From the IMG/VR virus record IMGVR_UViG_3300036806_000141, positions 1 through 47,006 of that record: DNA of 47,006 bases. One strand, given 5' to 3'. Positions 45,417 through 47,006 of this stretch are shown here, piece by piece. This DNA is from a virus. The notes under the pieces are model-generated. The model did not search any database. It worked only from the letters and a program-made list of their open reading frames with translations, and had not been told where the DNA came from. The number at the start of each line of letters is the position of its first letter. Within the stretch, counting starts at the first letter, position 1. The position numbers and the translations under genes are program-made.

Positions 45417-47006
45417 ATGACCACCATCGCATACATCGACGTGGTTTCGGCCGCGCAAGAGACAGTCACGAAGCTGCTCGCCGGCCGTAAGCAATCCCTA
45501 ACCCTGCATGTCGACACCGCCGGAGGCGAAACCGCTGGCGTCTATGTGGAGGCCGCGCGCGGGCGCGTCCGCCTTAGCCTGCCGTCGTTTCCGCCGCATC
45601 ACCGGCTGACCAGGGCGGAGGCGGACCGCTTCGTGGGGTATCTGGCGCATGAGACTGCGCACGTGATCCACACAGATTTCAACCAGTGGGACCGTGCTCT
45701 AACGCTTGGCCCAGTCGTGAAGACGCTCACCAACGTGTTTGAAGACCTGCGCATTGAGCGGGAAGAAATCAGCAACGGGCCGTGGGCTGGCTTCCGGGCC
45801 ACCATCGAAAAGCTGCTTGTCCAGATGGACGCAGATAACCACGCAAAGGCCGCGAAAGAGGGCCAGGGGGAAATCGGCTCGCGGGTGCAGCATCTGCCGT
45901 GGGTCCTGGCACTGCTAGGGCGCCAGGATAACGGGGTGTTTGTCCCAGACCCGGACCGAACGCGTCGCGCCCTGCCGCGAGAGCTGCGCAGCATCGTCAA
46001 CAGCGCCTTGCGCTCCGCCAAGGAAACCAAGAGCACGTGCGATTGCGTGGAGCTGGCGCGCCGCATCGCCAAGCGCCTTGAGCAGGAGGAGGCACGCCAC
46101 CGCCAGGAGCAAGAGCGCCAGGAGGGCCAAGGCAAGCCGCAGGAGGGCCAGGAGGGCCAGGGCAAGCCACAGGCGGGCCAGGAGGGCCAGGGCAAGCCAC
46201 AGGCGGGCCAGGAGGGCCAGGAGGGCCAGGGCCAGCCACAGGAGGGCCAGGAGGGCCAGGAGGGCCAGGAGGGCCAGGGCAAGCCACAGGCGGGCCAGGA
46301 GGGCCAGGAGAGCCAGGAGGGCCAGGGCCAGCCACAGGAGGGCCAGGAGGGCCAGGAGGGCCAGGGCCAGCCGCAGGAGGGCCAGGGCCAGGGCAAGGGC
46401 GCCGGCCGTGGCGTTTGGGACGGCTCCCCGCTGGACTCGGGCGACCTGAGCCTGGACACGGACAGCGCACGGATCGCGGAACGGGAGGGGGCCAGCTTGG
46501 AAGTGCCACCGGAGCACTATGGGCACCGGCGCGGTCCGCACACGCTGGCTGGCGTCGGACGGTTTACCGTGCACCCGGTTCCGGCTGGCGCAACCGGCTA
46601 CGCAAAAGCCGCCCGCGATCGCCTGCCGCGCTCCGCCCTGGTGCACGATCAGATTGCCCAGCTCGTGGCGGCGGAGGAAATCCGCCACCGGGAAAGACAC
46701 CTGACCTCGGGCCGCTTCGACCGTCGCGCCATGGCGCGCGCCGGCATGGGCGGAATTGATGTCTACGCCCGCCGCCGTGTCACGCCAGGGACCGACACCG
46801 CGGTGTGCCTGCTCGTCGACCTGTCCACGTCAATGAACATCAGCAACGGCATGGGCGCCATGGACCGGATCAGCGCCGCAAAAACCATGGCGCTCCACAT
46901 GATCGACGCAATCGAGGCCGCGGGGGCCAAGTCCGCCGTTGTCGGGTTCGGCGATCCACAGAACCAGCAGCATGGTTGCTCGCTGCACGTGATGAAGGAC
47001 TGGACG
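45417..47006 (+). CDS. CobT-like protein: HExxH motif plus VWA domain, C-terminus beyond the window
   Basis: 530 codons are visible and the frame is open at the right edge. The N-terminal 220 residues contain [11 protein letters not shown] (HExxH at 78-82) and a later EDLRIERE (Glu109, possible third ligand), a zincin-like arrangement seen in metallopeptidase/VWA proteins. A long Gln/Gly/Glu/Pro-rich linker (about 229-328) follows. Near 468 begins the VWA domain with the MIDAS motif [10 protein letters not shown] (DxSxS), preceded by DTAVC. The rest of the VWA domain is not in the window. A MoxR-type ATPase plus VWA partner would form a chaperone-like or chelatase-like machine. The ATG starts 4 bp after the ATPase stop. 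Confidence 0.8.
   Translation, partial: MTTIAYIDVVSAAQETVTKLLAGRKQSLTLHVDTAGGETAGVYVEAARGRVRLSLPSFPPHHRLTRAEADRFVGYLAHETAHVIHTDFNQWDRALTLGPVVKTLTNVFEDLRIEREEISNGPWAGFRATIEKLLVQMDADNHAKAAKEGQGEIGSRVQHLPWVLALLGRQDNGVFVPDPDRTRRALPRELRSIVNSALRSAKETKSTCDCVELARRIAKRLEQEEARHRQEQERQEGQGKPQEGQEGQGKPQAGQEGQGKPQAGQEGQEGQGQPQEGQEGQEGQEGQGKPQAGQEGQESQEGQGQPQEGQEGQEGQGQPQEGQGQGKGAGRGVWDGSPLDSGDLSLDTDSARIAEREGASLEVPPEHYGHRRGPHTLAGVGRFTVHPVPAGATGYAKAARDRLPRSALVHDQIAQLVAAEEIRHRERHLTSGRFDRRAMARAGMGGIDVYARRRVTPGTDTAVCLLVDLSTSMNISNGMGAMDRISAAKTMALHMIDAIEAAGAKSAVVGFGDPQNQQHGCSLHVMKDWT
46102..46400. repeat. Degenerate repeat array encoding a Gln/Glu/Gly-rich linker
   Basis: A roughly 300-bp tract of CAGGAGGGC-type 9-bp units interleaved with CAGGGCAAGCCACAG blocks, giving [13 protein letters not shown]-like peptides between the HExxH region and the VWA domain. 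Internal near-identical blocks suggest expansion by unequal recombination. Confidence 0.9.

Noticed and set aside
1-47006. TTGTCC as a set of -35 promoter boxes
   Set aside because: Copies lie in all frames and both strands inside genes with no -10 partners at the right distance in the cases I checked.
1-47006. tRNA genes, rRNA or insertion sequences
   Set aside because: No cloverleaf-like stretch with a T-loop GTTCGANTC pattern in gaps was noticed, and no transposase was recognised; gaps are too short for most RNA genes.
1-47006. Circular completeness of the window (left and right ends joining)
   Set aside because: The first and last bases show no overlap by eye, and the primase and VWA genes are both cut; the sequence is more likely a fragment.

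Overview
This window is almost entirely bacteriophage. It looks like a temperate, short-tailed (podovirus-type) phage of a GC-rich bacterium, probably a proteobacterium; the host guess is weak and rests only on base composition and gene style. Nearly every gene abuts or overlaps the next, mostly through ATGA or GTGA junctions. A complete head-tail morphogenesis set is present, with no ribosomal RNA, tRNA or housekeeping gene. Both ends cut through genes, so this is not a full genome with natural ends.

Layout. (1) 1-4225, minus strand: a truncated RepB/AEP-type primase, a hairpin, four small unknown or regulatory genes coupled to a tyrosine integrase, and an XRE-type repressor. (2) 4226-4394: a divergent lysogeny-switch region. 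(3) 4395-13381, plus strand, early/replication operon: small Cro-position protein, RuvC-like resolvase, SNF2-type helicase, DUF2800 nuclease-like protein, GH24 lysozyme, DUF2815 ssDNA-binding protein and a family A DNA polymerase. The polymerase is interrupted by an intein, and the intein contains a complete HNH endonuclease gene in another frame. (4) 13378-15174, minus strand: small membrane and regulatory genes, including a ribbon-helix-helix-like protein. (5) 15239-43810, minus strand, late operon, listed in transcription order from the right: zinc-finger-like protein, small terminase, tail fibre with SGNH-type motifs, two further tail proteins, large terminase, portal, Rz-like and Rz1-like spanins, holin-like protein, scaffold, major capsid, tail tubular A and B, a gp13-like protein, internal virion proteins, a GNAT acetyltransferase, a transglycosylase and a giant (about 2168 aa) polyvalent virion protein. 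(6) 43916-47006, plus strand: a CobS/MoxR-like AAA+ ATPase and a CobT-like protein with an HExxH motif and a VWA domain, cut by the window edge.

How it fits together. The repressor and integrase support lysogeny. The plus-strand operon supports replication, while the minus-strand operon builds the particle and provides holin and spanins; unusually, the endolysin lies in the early operon. The AAA+/VWA pair resembles a chelatase or MoxR-type remodelling couple of unknown phage function.

The most interesting signals are the out-of-frame HNH gene nested in the polymerase intein, two small genes nested out of frame in the giant virion gene (supported by third-position GC), a genome-wide excess of the hexamer TTGTCC/GGACAA (about 110 copies by hand count against roughly 18 expected), and a perfect 57-bp tandem duplication beside the small terminase gene. 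All family assignments come from reading motifs by eye; no database search was possible.
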